Source: Paenibacillus_G filicis (GTDB taxonomy: Bacteria; Bacillota; Bacilli; Paenibacillales; NBRC-103111). Taken from it: DNA of 64,000 bases. Of this stretch, positions 41,415-49,811 are shown piece by piece. The stretch lies in NCBI RefSeq assembly GCF_038070315.1, contig NZ_JBBPCC010000006.1, forward strand, positions 62,001 to 126,000, in the 5' to 3' direction. Both the position numbers and the translations under genes were made by a program. Every line of letters begins with the position of its first letter. Positions within the stretch are counted from its first letter, which is position 1. Under the pieces are notes generated by a model. It worked only from the letters and a program-made list of their open reading frames with translations. It was not told where the DNA came from and searched no databases.

Positions 41415-44400
41415 TTATTCCAATATCCTTTGCGCTACGATAGCCAGGTCTTCAATACTGATTTTACCGTCGTTGTTCATATCCGCTTGCTTGTATAGCT
41501 CCCAATCCGGATCTGCCGATGTTTTGCCGTACGCAGCCGCCACGATAGCCAGGTCAGCAATCGAATAACGGCCATCACCGTTCGTATCGCCAGGCATGCG
41601 AGTAATGACGCTATCCAGGAACTTCGTTAATGCCTGCTGCAGAGTGACTGTAGCCTGGTTAATTTGCACCTGTGTTGCTGCTGCGTCATCCGCTATGGCC
41701 TTGGCCAGGTTAATCGCTGTTAATAAGAGAGCCTTGGAACCAACAGGGTACTGACCGACGTTCGTGCCCTCCGTCGCATTCCGATGCTTCTCTAACGCCG
41801 AATCGATCAATAGATTCAAAGCTGTTTTGTCTGTGGCAACAGCAATTTGCAGACTATGGGCCGCAGTTGGGTACGTAGTCTCTACCCCGTGTCCATCAGC
41901 CATGATGGCTTTGGACACCGTAATAACCGTGCTGGCTGGCTGACTAGCCGACTTTGCTCTCCACTTCAGCTTCAGCAGAGAAGCATTCAGATCACCGGCA
42001 CCCAAGTTCGCGGTAATCAGACGAACCTGCCCGGCCGCTTGGGACTGCCCCACGATCTCAAATCCTTCAATCAATTCCTCTGACCCCAAGTATTCCACTT
42101 GTCCTGGATCAAACGTAAGGGTCAAATCTTGAGCGTACACGCTTTGGGATACGCTTTTTAAGCCAAGTACCAGGTCAAACGGCTCGTTTCCTTTTACCGA
42201 AGCCGGGCCAGACAAGGTTACCGCAGGAACGGCATCCGGTGCGTCTGCCTTTTGTCGGATTACTATGTAATCCAGCTCGTAATACCCCGTTCCTTTCATG
42301 AAGGTAATCGTGTTCTTCCCTTCATTCAACTTTACTTGGATTGGCGCCGCCATAAATCGGCCCCAGCCGCGAGTTCCTTGGAATTTATGCGTCTGCTCCT
42401 TGCCGTTCACAATAATTTTGCCAGTCGCAGCTGTATAATCTCCGCCGTTCGCGAACCAAACGTCCATCGTATACGTACCGGCTGCAGGGACGGTAATGTC
42501 TTTAAACTTCACGTAGCTGTCTTCATAATCGATGCTGCCTACGTAGCTTTTGCCGGAGGCATAGTTGTTGTTTGTATTCACTTTGGCTTTATAAATCTCG
42601 GCTTGCTCAGCCTCATATTGGGCTGGAGCCGCTTGGTCCGGCTCCTCCGTCACTTCAGGGAAATAAGTGACTCTCAGATTTTCCGCCCCGTAGGGAACCA
42701 GTGTAATGCTCTCGGTTGGCTCGGCAGAGAGCAACGGACTGATAGGCGGCTCCGATGCTTCGACACCATTGGCGGACTTGCCCCATGAAGGGATTTTCTT
42801 TGCTTTTGCGATTAGTTTGACAGGAGTTGTCGCTTGAATAAACGGATTTTCCGGCATAGGTCCTTGTATAACCTCTATCGATTTTTCCGGATGTTCCCGG
42901 TCAATTAATAATCCATAATTCCACGGTGTCTTAGACAATACACGGTATTGCTTGAATCCGAGGGCCGCCGCATCAAAGCCCGGCACAGCCGCTATAGGGC
43001 TGGATTCCGCCTGCCAGTTCTCTTCCAATTGGAGGGAGAACACGAGTGGTCCCCGTTCAATTCCCACGGAATTGTTGACCCATGTGGATGTCTTCAGCTT
43101 CATCGGCACCTTCAGGACAACACGGTCTCCCGTAGCCCAGGCTCTATCGATCGTGAAGTATTCGCCAGCCTTTACAGCTGGTTGTTCTTGGCCGTTGACC
43201 GTCACGGACGGTTGATCTGCCCATGCTGGAATTCTTAATTTAAGCGGGAATTTGACCGAAGCCGAAGTCGTGATTTCGAATCCAATCTGATCCTCGAACG
43301 GGTAATTCGTCTTCTCCTCAATGGATACATCCGCCTGCTGGATGCGGGTTGACACGCGGCTTGGTCCGTAGGCGATAATGCCTAAGCCGCCATCTGATGT
43401 GGCAGCCCACATATTTTTCACAAAATACGGCCAGCCCATGTGCATATTAAACCGGCAGCAAGGGAAGCCCGAAACCGGAGAAGGCATCGTGGAGTTATTA
43501 TAGTTCTGCTTGTACCCATGATCGGCCAAGTTGCTCTCGACTTGATTCGGCAAGGAATAATATTGATGCAGCTTCAGCTGCTTATCCATCGCGCCAGGGA
43601 GCGAGTTGAAGGTGATTTTTTCAAGTGCATCGCCGATATGCGGATCTCCCAGAATCATCGCCGCTTCTTCATTGCTCTGCATACGCTCGGTAATGGCGCA
43701 GAGCTCTACGCCTTGCGTGGAAGCGATCCCCGCCAGCATCTCGGTTCCTGACGGCATGCCTGTAATCTGATCGTGGTCCGCCAGATTCGCAACACCGGCC
43801 TGGAAGGCGTCCCGGTCATCGGCATTATGCGATCTTTGGTAGTAGATCGCCGGCATCTTGATCGCTTCACTCACGTTAACGGAATGCACGGGCTGGAAAT
43901 CGTTCCCGAAGTTTTGGAAACGGTTATTTTTGAACGTATCCGTGTGAGGGTAGCCCTGCCCGGCAAGCAAGTCGGCCAATTGCAGAAGAAAAGCATCCCC
44001 TGTCCGGTTATACAGCCAGAGTACGGTGTCAATATTGTCTCCGACGCGCATCTTGCCCCAGTCTCTCAAGGGTCTGTCGGGCAGCGATGCAGCCTGGTAA
44101 TGAAAATACTTGGTCATGAAAGGAAGCACGCGGGCATCGTTCGTCGCCTCGTAATAATCCTTCAGCACGTAAAGCGCGACCATACGCGGCCACCAATCAT
44201 TATTGCCTGCCGGTCCGAAGGAACCGTCTTCCTTCTGGCTGGCCAGCATTGCTTCGATCCATTTCTGCGACTTGGCAATCAAGTCCTTATCCTTGAGTGT
44301 ATAGGCCAGAGGCACTAGACCTTTCAGATAGTAAACGGGCCGCTCCCAATCGGAATCCGGCGCTGTTCCTCCGAGCCAAGCGGCACCCGTTCCAAGCTCG

Positions 44401-45746
44401 CCATATAGATCCTCTGCATGCCCTGTAACGCCATCCCGCTGGAGCTCGAGCTGCTTCAGCAGCCAGCCTTCCGCTTCAACACTGCCCAACGGAAGTGGAA
44501 TGAACGGTGTTTGCACCAGCGGATCCTTGTTGGGTACCGGTGTTGTGAACTTCGACTCTGGCACTACATATTCGCTCGCAATAAAATGATCGTACATCGG
44601 CTGGGAGCGGTAACTTCTTAAGCCAACGCCGCCCTTCACATACTTCTGCGGAGTGTCGTCGGTATAGGTGATCACAGGCTTCTGGGAATCGTTGACAAAA
44701 ACCTTGATCTCATTCTTGTAGGTGACGACCTTCATATGGTAGTAACGGTTAAAATCAATCTTGTCGAAAGCTTTGACCAGCTTTAGCGGCTGCCAGTTAT
44801 TGTTCATCCGCCCGAGGATGACCTGCCCGTCCCCGCTTAAGCCTGCATAGTAGCCCTGTACATTGTCGGCCCCCGGCTTGGCGCTTTGGGTTTTGAACAG
44901 CAAGCCCGCGTCTCCTGTGCCGGTATCGCTGGACAGCTTAATATCCGCCTCGAGCGTCATATTCTCAAACTGGGCGTCCTTTGCTAAAATTTTGTAGCCG
45001 TCTCCTTTATTGACCGTGATCGCTCCCGATTGCAGCTTCCAATTGCCGTCAATCGTATTCCAACGGGTTAGCGCCGGATTCTGTGAGTCATTGAAGTCAT
45101 CCGCGAACAAAACATCGCCTGCTGTCGATCGAACCGCCACATTATCGTAGACAGGCTGGGAGTTGTACATCCGAACTCCGATGCTGCCCTCGGTATAAGC
45201 CGTATCCTCTTGCTGGATAAGTAATTGATCGTCCAGATAGATACGAATCTGACTGCCCGTAGCCGTAATGCTCAAGCGGTAGGCCGTATTCGGATTAATG
45301 GTAACGGGAACGCGTTTCAGCTCCGTCCAGCTGTTGTTCATGCGGCCCAGCAACAAGGAACCAGATCCGCTGGCCGTAATCCCTGCATAATAGCCCCGAA
45401 CATTATCCGCGCCAGGAACTGCACTATTCACTCTGAATAGCAATCCGGCATCACCCGTCCGGTCAGCAAGCGAAATCTCAGAGGATAGCGTAAAATCCTT
45501 AAATGTCCGGTCTTTCGAGACTGCTTTATATCCGAGCCCTTTGGACACCGTGAGCTTGCCTGCGTCAACGGACCACGGGCCTTCAATCACATCCCACTTC
45601 TCATTAATGATGGATTTATCGAAATGATCGGCGAAATACGTAGGAATTGGCTTCTCTTGCTCGGCATGTGCCGAGTACGGAGAAATCAGCGACATATAGA
45701 GTGCAAGGATAAGCATTTGCACAAGCGCTGGTCTAGCTTTCTTCAT
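41415..45746 (-). CDS. Secreted multidomain GH127-like glycoside hydrolase with cohesin, FIVAR and dockerin
   Basis: 1443 aa. Signal peptide 1-28. Two tandem LamG/CBM66-like sandwiches (about 35-210 and 212-393), each with GLLF(R/K)...ADN(V)(R/Q)GYYAG and GRMNN. A beta-L-arabinofuranosidase-type (DUF1680/GH127/146) catalytic region follows to about 1045; its presumed zinc/nucleophile cluster is visible as GVELCAITERMQSNEEA and GFPCCRFNMHMGWPYF. Then a CBM6/35-like module (about 1060-1190), a cohesin-like domain (about 1200-1310), a FIVAR helical unit and a type I dockerin with two Ca loops, DTNGDGRYSIADLAI and DMNNDGKISIEDLAI. Likely releases arabinose from plant polysaccharide outside the cell. 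Co-transcribed with tlpA, 29 nt after it. Exact GH family unsure. Confidence 0.85.
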   Translation of the reverse strand: MKKARPALVQMLILALYMSLISPYSAHAEQEKPIPTYFADHFDKSIINEKWDVIEGPWSVDAGKLTVSKGLGYKAVSKDRTFKDFTLSSEISLADRTGDAGLLFRVNSAVPGADNVRGYYAGITASGSGSLLLGRMNNSWTELKRVPVTINPNTAYRLSITATGSQIRIYLDDQLLIQQEDTAYTEGSIGVRMYNSQPVYDNVAVRSTAGDVLFADDFNDSQNPALTRWNTIDGNWKLQSGAITVNKGDGYKILAKDAQFENMTLEADIKLSSDTGTGDAGLLFKTQSAKPGADNVQGYYAGLSGDGQVILGRMNNNWQPLKLVKAFDKIDFNRYYHMKVVTYKNEIKVFVNDSQKPVITYTDDTPQKYVKGGVGLRSYRSQPMYDHFIASEYVVPESKFTTPVPNKDPLVQTPFIPLPLGSVEAEGWLLKQLELQRDGVTGHAEDLYGELGTGAAWLGGTAPDSDWERPVYYLKGLVPLAYTLKDKDLIAKSQKWIEAMLASQKEDGSFGPAGNNDWWPRMVALYVLKDYYEATNDARVLPFMTKYFHYQAASLPDRPLRDWGKMRVGDNIDTVLWLYNRTGDAFLLQLADLLAGQGYPHTDTFKNNRFQNFGNDFQPVHSVNVSEAIKMPAIYYQRSHNADDRDAFQAGVANLADHDQITGMPSGTEMLAGIASTQGVELCAITERMQSNEEAAMILGDPHIGDALEKITFNSLPGAMDKQLKLHQYYSLPNQVESNLADHGYKQNYNNSTMPSPVSGFPCCRFNMHMGWPYFVKNMWAATSDGGLGIIAYGPSRVSTRIQQADVSIEEKTNYPFEDQIGFEITTSASVKFPLKLRIPAWADQPSVTVNGQEQPAVKAGEYFTIDRAWATGDRVVLKVPMKLKTSTWVNNSVGIERGPLVFSLQLEENWQAESSPIAAVPGFDAAALGFKQYRVLSKTPWNYGLLIDREHPEKSIEVIQGPMPENPFIQATTPVKLIAKAKKIPSWGKSANGVEASEPPISPLLSAEPTESITLVPYGAENLRVTYFPEVTEEPDQAAPAQYEAEQAEIYKAKVNTNNNYASGKSYVGSIDYEDSYVKFKDITVPAAGTYTMDVWFANGGDYTAATGKIIVNGKEQTHKFQGTRGWGRFMAAPIQVKLNEGKNTITFMKGTGYYELDYIVIRQKADAPDAVPAVTLSGPASVKGNEPFDLVLGLKSVSQSVYAQDLTLTFDPGQVEYLGSEELIEGFEIVGQSQAAGQVRLITANLGAGDLNASLLKLKWRAKSASQPASTVITVSKAIMADGHGVETTYPTAAHSLQIAVATDKTALNLLIDSALEKHRNATEGTNVGQYPVGSKALLLTAINLAKAIADDAAATQVQINQATVTLQQALTKFLDSVITRMPGDTNGDGRYSIADLAIVAAAYGKTSADPDWELYKQADMNNDGKISIEDLAIVAQRILE

Positions 45747-45775
45747 GACAACACCTCAACTTTATTCAGAATGTT

Positions 45776-46366
45776 TTAATTCTGTGCCAGTCGTCCAATT
45801 TTCTCCTGAAGCTCAAGCGGATCGATCATATGGAAGGTATCCAGCACGAAGCCGTTTCGATCGATAAGAAACACAGTCGGCAGAGCGTGAAGCTCGTATA
45901 AGTCGGCAGCATGCTTATGCTCATCCAGCAACACCGGATACGAAATACCGTGTTTCTCGATAAACTTTTGAATGTTGTCCAGCTTTTCCTCGGTGGATAC
46001 ATTAATACCCATAAAATCAATCTGATCTTGATATTGCTCATACAGCTTTTTTAACATTGGCACTTCGATCGAACAAGCCTCGCACCAGCTGGCCCAAAAA
46101 TGAATCACTAGCGGCTTCTCGCGCTTACCTCCGATCGAATAATAAGCGCCGTTCGTGGCTTTCAAAGTAAAGGCGGGTGCCTTTACATCATTCGGTCCGG
46201 GATTTCCACCAGCTTGCGCCAACCGCATAATACTTTCCAGCTTATGGGCATCCAGCCTCTGCCCTTCACTGGAGCTGGTCTCGGTACTGCCATAGGAAAT
46301 ACTAAAGAACAACGACAGTGCGCTGAGAACCACTAGGCCGATAAGCAACCCTATCCGATTTTTCAC
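45776..46366 (-). CDS. TlpA/ResA-like thiol-disulfide oxidoreductase
   Basis: 196 aa. N-terminal signal/anchor (about 5-26) puts the thioredoxin domain outside the membrane. Active site WASWCEACSIEVP has Cys95 and Cys98; the cis-Pro loop is LHALPTVFLID. ResA/TlpA proteins are reductants of extracytoplasmic thiols. GTG start with GAGAGG upstream. The next gene, 29 nt downstream, encodes the GH127-like enzyme, whose active site contains cysteines, so a dedicated thiol-maintenance role is plausible but not shown. Confidence 0.88.
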   Translation of the reverse strand: MKNRIGLLIGLVVLSALSLFFSISYGSTETSSSEGQRLDAHKLESIMRLAQAGGNPGPNDVKAPAFTLKATNGAYYSIGGKREKPLVIHFWASWCEACSIEVPMLKKLYEQYQDQIDFMGINVSTEEKLDNIQKFIEKHGISYPVLLDEHKHAADLYELHALPTVFLIDRNGFVLDTFHMIDPLELQEKIGRLAQN

Positions 46367-46432
46367 CGTAACCTCTCCTTTGAAGCTTCTGTCCGAGCTT
46401 TGAATTCGATACGAACAGGCAAATGGTTAGAC

Positions 46433-46466
46433 AGATCAGGCATCCTTATACAAAGATGCCTGATCT
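46433..46466. terminator. Terminator hairpin after the dockerin corpse
   Basis: AGATCAGGCATC, 10-nt loop, GATGCCTGATCT: a perfect 12-bp stem, without a strong T run. Confidence 0.5.
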
Positions 46467-46475
46467 CTATGCCGC

Positions 46476-46676
46476 TCTATTCCAATATCTGTTGAACGAG
46501 TGTTGCCAGTGACGACGACATGGCACTAGGTGCTAACCGCCGCTAAGGGTAGTCGAGCCTATCTGTCTTCTTCGTTGTTTTGCTCCACAGCCTTTTGCAA
46601 GCTATTTCAAAATAACTGCTGCTACAAGTGCCCCCATGAATTTTTTCTTTATACCATTTGCTCTTCCTCCTCCAAT
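46476..46676 (-). pseudogene. Remnant of a secreted dockerin protein (both ends only)
   Basis: On the minus strand GGAGGAGGAAGAG is followed by a frame reading IKKKFMGALVAAVILK, a signal-peptide-like start without an intact start codon. About 110 nt later comes SSLATLVQQILE and a stop at 46476. That ending parallels the last residues of the GH127-like dockerin, EDLAIVAQRILE, also at a stop. The simplest reading is a dockerin gene with almost everything deleted. Confidence 0.4.
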
Positions 46677-46845
46677 TGAGTCATTACCTATTTATTGTAT
46701 GATTGGATAAAGGACAGCGTCTTTACACGCAAAAGTCATTTTTTGCTTTATTCAGTCATACGGAATGTTGCGGTTATAGGAATAAACATCTTTGTGCATT
46801 GCATGGAAATAAATGGTATAACAGAATGTCCCGAAACATAAATAA

Positions 46846-46881
46846 CGCCCTCGGCACATCCTGCTGGACATACCGAGGGCG
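46846..46881 (-). terminator. Terminator of the trehalase-fold glycosidase gene
   Basis: CGCCCTCGG and CCGAGGGCG around an 18-nt loop; on the minus strand followed by TTATTTATG. Confidence 0.65.
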
Positions 46882-46958
46882 CTGTCTCCCTCGAAACAAA
46901 TTGGAACCTAGATGAAGTGAAAATCAAGTCACGCGAAGCATGCCGCCTGCCTCAGCCA

Positions 46959-49733
46959 TCATACGGGGCAAATGGTCAGCGTTCCGGCGGAGTCGCCAGG
47001 CAGCTGGATGTCCAGCAAACCGCCCGCGGTTGCAGCAGCTACCGGCTCCCCGTTCCACAATGCGCGGTAGGCGAGTCCTTCACGCATGCACGCAAGCACC
47101 GTATGGGAGCGCTCCGGGCTTCCAAAATAACGCAAATCAGCACTAAGCTCGGCATGATCCGCGCTAAAGCGGACATGCTCAAGCCATACATCGTAGCCAG
47201 CGGTGAGCGTGCCCGGACGGTGATAGGCGGCAAACCAGCTCAGCACGGGGGCCGACAAGCCGCCGAAATGATGCCAGCCAGCCCCTCTGCCCGACTGTAC
47301 GATGAAATGCTCGTAGCAGTTGTAGCTTTCGCCTGTCTCATTCTGCCAGAGCTCCAAGGCCGTGTCGGCGATCCTGCGGGCAGCCTCGCCGTACCCGAGA
47401 CCGAGCAGCATTTTCCAATAAAACCATTGATGAGGCATCCATACGGCCCCGTTCCAATACCCGTCCTTCTTGTAGTAGGCGGCGCTCTGATCGATAGCTG
47501 TCAGCCCGATCGGGCTCCATAGCCTGCTGCCGTCCGTCAAATGCCCGATCAGGCGGCTTTCCTGCTCTGGGCTGCATATGCCAGCCACCAGCGGATAAGC
47601 GCCGTCCAGCCCCATATTGTAATTTTGTCCGCTTTCATGACGCAATAGCCGCTCCGGACGTCCTTCGCCGTCGTGCAGCACATAGCCGAAATAACCGCTC
47701 TCCTCATCCCATGCATGCGCCTGGATCGCCTTCGAGAACCGTGCGATATCCCGTTCGTATTCCGCCGTATCTTCCTCCAGCCCGCCGAGCGCCGTCGCTG
47801 CCATGGTCAAAATTTTCGCGATCCGGATGGCATTGGCGGTATTCGATACCGGAGCGGCTATCCCCGTCAATGAGCTGCGATGAACCTCGACTTGAGGGGC
47901 GTAATCGTCCCAGCCTCCGGAATTATAGAAATAATCCCATGTCTTCAAGAGTCCCGAAGAAAGCGTGCCTGTCGTCGAGCTTCCCAGCTTGCCGGCATAA
48001 AAGCGATAATATTGCTTCAGCTTCGGATAAAAATAGTCAAGCAGCTGCCTGGACTGCGTCTTGTTCCAAATTTCAAGGAATAAATAATGCTGGACAGGCA
48101 CCATACTGCCGTGATGAATAAAGGCGGCATGCGTATCTCCCGGCTCTGTCATGTAAGCGTTCAAGCATTCTATGGCCCGTTCAATATCAAGCTCGGCTAA
48201 TCCAATCCCGATAAAGCCCGAATCCCACGTATACAAGCTGTCCCACCAGCGTCCCGGCGTGTTATGGCGTATATAGGAACGCCGGGTGTATACCGGATAC
48301 ACGACATTCGTAGCCAGAGTCGCCTCCATCAGCTGTTGGCCGAACCGGTACGGCTCGCCCGAAGGATTGAACGCTTTCGCACGCGCTTCCGATTTGCGCT
48401 TAACAGCGGAAAAGATCGCTTCGCAATGATCCGCGTCAGAACGGAATTCGGCGAGCTGCCGTTCGACGTCTTCTTTGGCACCGCTGCAAACCATGCCGTG
48501 AATGATCTTGCTTGTGTGCGGAGCAAGTGGAATCGGCCGCAAGTACACATTCGTAAAGTGTCCGTCACCCGTTCCCTTAAAGACAGCGCTCGTATGATGG
48601 TGCACATTATGGCGCAGAAATCGATCCAGCTCATCGCAATGAAATTCCCGTACCTCATAATCGTCAAAGGCCCACAACAGCCCGTAATAATGGTCGATCC
48701 CCTCATATTTAATCAGCAGGCTGTTCGGAACCGGCCCCGCACTTAATTCCGGAATAGCGTTGGACGGTTCCGGCACAAATCGCACCTCATCCGCCGCATC
48801 CAGCTCCGCAATCGCAAAGCCGTCGAGCTCCGCAACCGCAAAGCCGTCGAGCTCGGCATAGCCCGGCCCGGCAGCGGAAGCATGGCCGCAGGCGGTGCCG
48901 GAGTCAACCGCCTCGACCGCCGTCAACACAAGCTCATGACGCCCAGCCTGCAGCGCGCCTGCGGCTACGGTCGTGACGGATACGTCGCCCGTTCCGACCA
49001 GCTCGACGACGTTCTCGGCCGCTCCGGTCACTTGCAGCCGCAGCCGCTGCCCGGCTTGCAGCCTCCAGCGCAGCAGCAGCGCAGCTTGCTTCATCGGGTG
49101 GGCAAGCTCGAACGAGTAGGAAGCCCTATCCCCGGCTTCCCCGCCGAAACCAAGCGCAGAGCCGCCGACAAGGCCCTGGCCTCTTCGTTCACCACGGGAA
49201 AAACCGTCGTATACGAGATTATCGCTCGGACGAGGCGATCCGAATGAGAAGAACGCGTAGTCCAGCGCGTCCGTCCACAATGCCCCGTCCGGCAGTTCAG
49301 GACGCACCGTCTCCAGCCTGTCTCCATGCCCGCTTACCTGGGGAAAATGGAGGGAAGCCATTGCATGCAGCACGACGTTCTGCTCCGCCTCCGTTCGGTT
49401 CGCAAGCTCACAGCGAAGCAGTCTCGCCTCGCCGGTTCGGGTTCCGGGCAGCTCCGCATAGGAAATATCCGCATATACGCGGTCCTTCCACTCCAGCTCA
49501 TGCCGGTGCGTATACCAGCTTAGATCGGGCGACGATTCCCAAGGATGATAGCCCGACTCCCACATCGTATTCGGCACATCGACCTTTCTCCGATAAAAGC
49601 CGGGAAATAGGCTCAGATCGAAGCGCAGTCCTCTCTTGGCATCCGCGATATGCGAAATGCCGATATATGTTTTCGTATAGGGTCCCCACGCGGGGAGCTG
49701 CGGCAAATCATGCGTTCCTCTTAACTGTTCCAC
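46959..49733 (-). CDS. Trehalase/GH63-like (alpha/alpha)6-barrel glycosidase, cytosolic
   Basis: About 924 aa, no signal peptide. N-terminal part (1-400) is beta-rich with an Ala/Asp/Leu-rich insertion that includes short repeats (AELDGFAVAELDGFAIAELD). The C-terminal half is the catalytic barrel: GRWWDSLYTWDSGFIGIGLA with the acidic pair, ESGQNYNMGLDGAYPLVAG, and YWNGAVWMPHQWFYWKMLLG, motifs shared by the MGH1/GH63-type family. It would act on imported oligosaccharides. A TTG at 49769 would start inside a strong hairpin; GTG at 49733 is preferred, with GAGGAG upstream. Last gene of the ABC unit. Confidence 0.8.
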   Translation of the reverse strand: MEQLRGTHDLPQLPAWGPYTKTYIGISHIADAKRGLRFDLSLFPGFYRRKVDVPNTMWESGYHPWESSPDLSWYTHRHELEWKDRVYADISYAELPGTRTGEARLLRCELANRTEAEQNVVLHAMASLHFPQVSGHGDRLETVRPELPDGALWTDALDYAFFSFGSPRPSDNLVYDGFSRGERRGQGLVGGSALGFGGEAGDRASYSFELAHPMKQAALLLRWRLQAGQRLRLQVTGAAENVVELVGTGDVSVTTVAAGALQAGRHELVLTAVEAVDSGTACGHASAAGPGYAELDGFAVAELDGFAIAELDAADEVRFVPEPSNAIPELSAGPVPNSLLIKYEGIDHYYGLLWAFDDYEVREFHCDELDRFLRHNVHHHTSAVFKGTGDGHFTNVYLRPIPLAPHTSKIIHGMVCSGAKEDVERQLAEFRSDADHCEAIFSAVKRKSEARAKAFNPSGEPYRFGQQLMEATLATNVVYPVYTRRSYIRHNTPGRWWDSLYTWDSGFIGIGLAELDIERAIECLNAYMTEPGDTHAAFIHHGSMVPVQHYLFLEIWNKTQSRQLLDYFYPKLKQYYRFYAGKLGSSTTGTLSSGLLKTWDYFYNSGGWDDYAPQVEVHRSSLTGIAAPVSNTANAIRIAKILTMAATALGGLEEDTAEYERDIARFSKAIQAHAWDEESGYFGYVLHDGEGRPERLLRHESGQNYNMGLDGAYPLVAGICSPEQESRLIGHLTDGSRLWSPIGLTAIDQSAAYYKKDGYWNGAVWMPHQWFYWKMLLGLGYGEAARRIADTALELWQNETGESYNCYEHFIVQSGRGAGWHHFGGLSAPVLSWFAAYHRPGTLTAGYDVWLEHVRFSADHAELSADLRYFGSPERSHTVLACMREGLAYRALWNGEPVAAATAGGLLDIQLPGDSAGTLTICPV
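48802..48858. repeat. In-frame 24-bp tandem repeat inside the glycosidase gene
   Basis: Two copies of a 24-nt unit (48802-48825 and 48826-48849) differing at one base, plus a partial third. It encodes AELDGF(A/V) repeats in a low-complexity linker. Confidence 0.75.
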
Positions 49734-49763
49734 GGGTCTTAACCGCTCCTCTCGCCCTCGATA

Positions 49764-49795
49764 GAACAAGGCATTGCCTAAGCAATGCCTTGTTC
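49764..49795. other. Strong intercistronic hairpin between binding protein and glycosidase genes
   Basis: GAACAAGGCATTGC, loop CTAA, GCAATGCCTTGTTC: a perfect 14-bp stem with a tetraloop, no T run. It lies 17 nt after the binding-protein stop. It probably protects the binding-protein mRNA from decay and lowers expression of the downstream gene. Confidence 0.6.
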
Positions 49796-49811
49796 CTCAC
49801 CTCTTGATCTA

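Larger units (their letters stand above)
46367..46958. other. Intergenic region with a dockerin-protein corpse and terminators
   Basis: About 590 nt between two glycosidase units. It contains a hairpin at 46433-46466, remains of a secreted dockerin gene (46476-46676), AT-rich DNA without convincing frames, and the terminator of the next gene at 46846-46881. Confidence 0.6.

Noticed and set aside
46703..46915. 70-codon plus-strand frame before the glycosidase terminator
   Set aside because: No ribosome site; it runs through the terminator hairpin.
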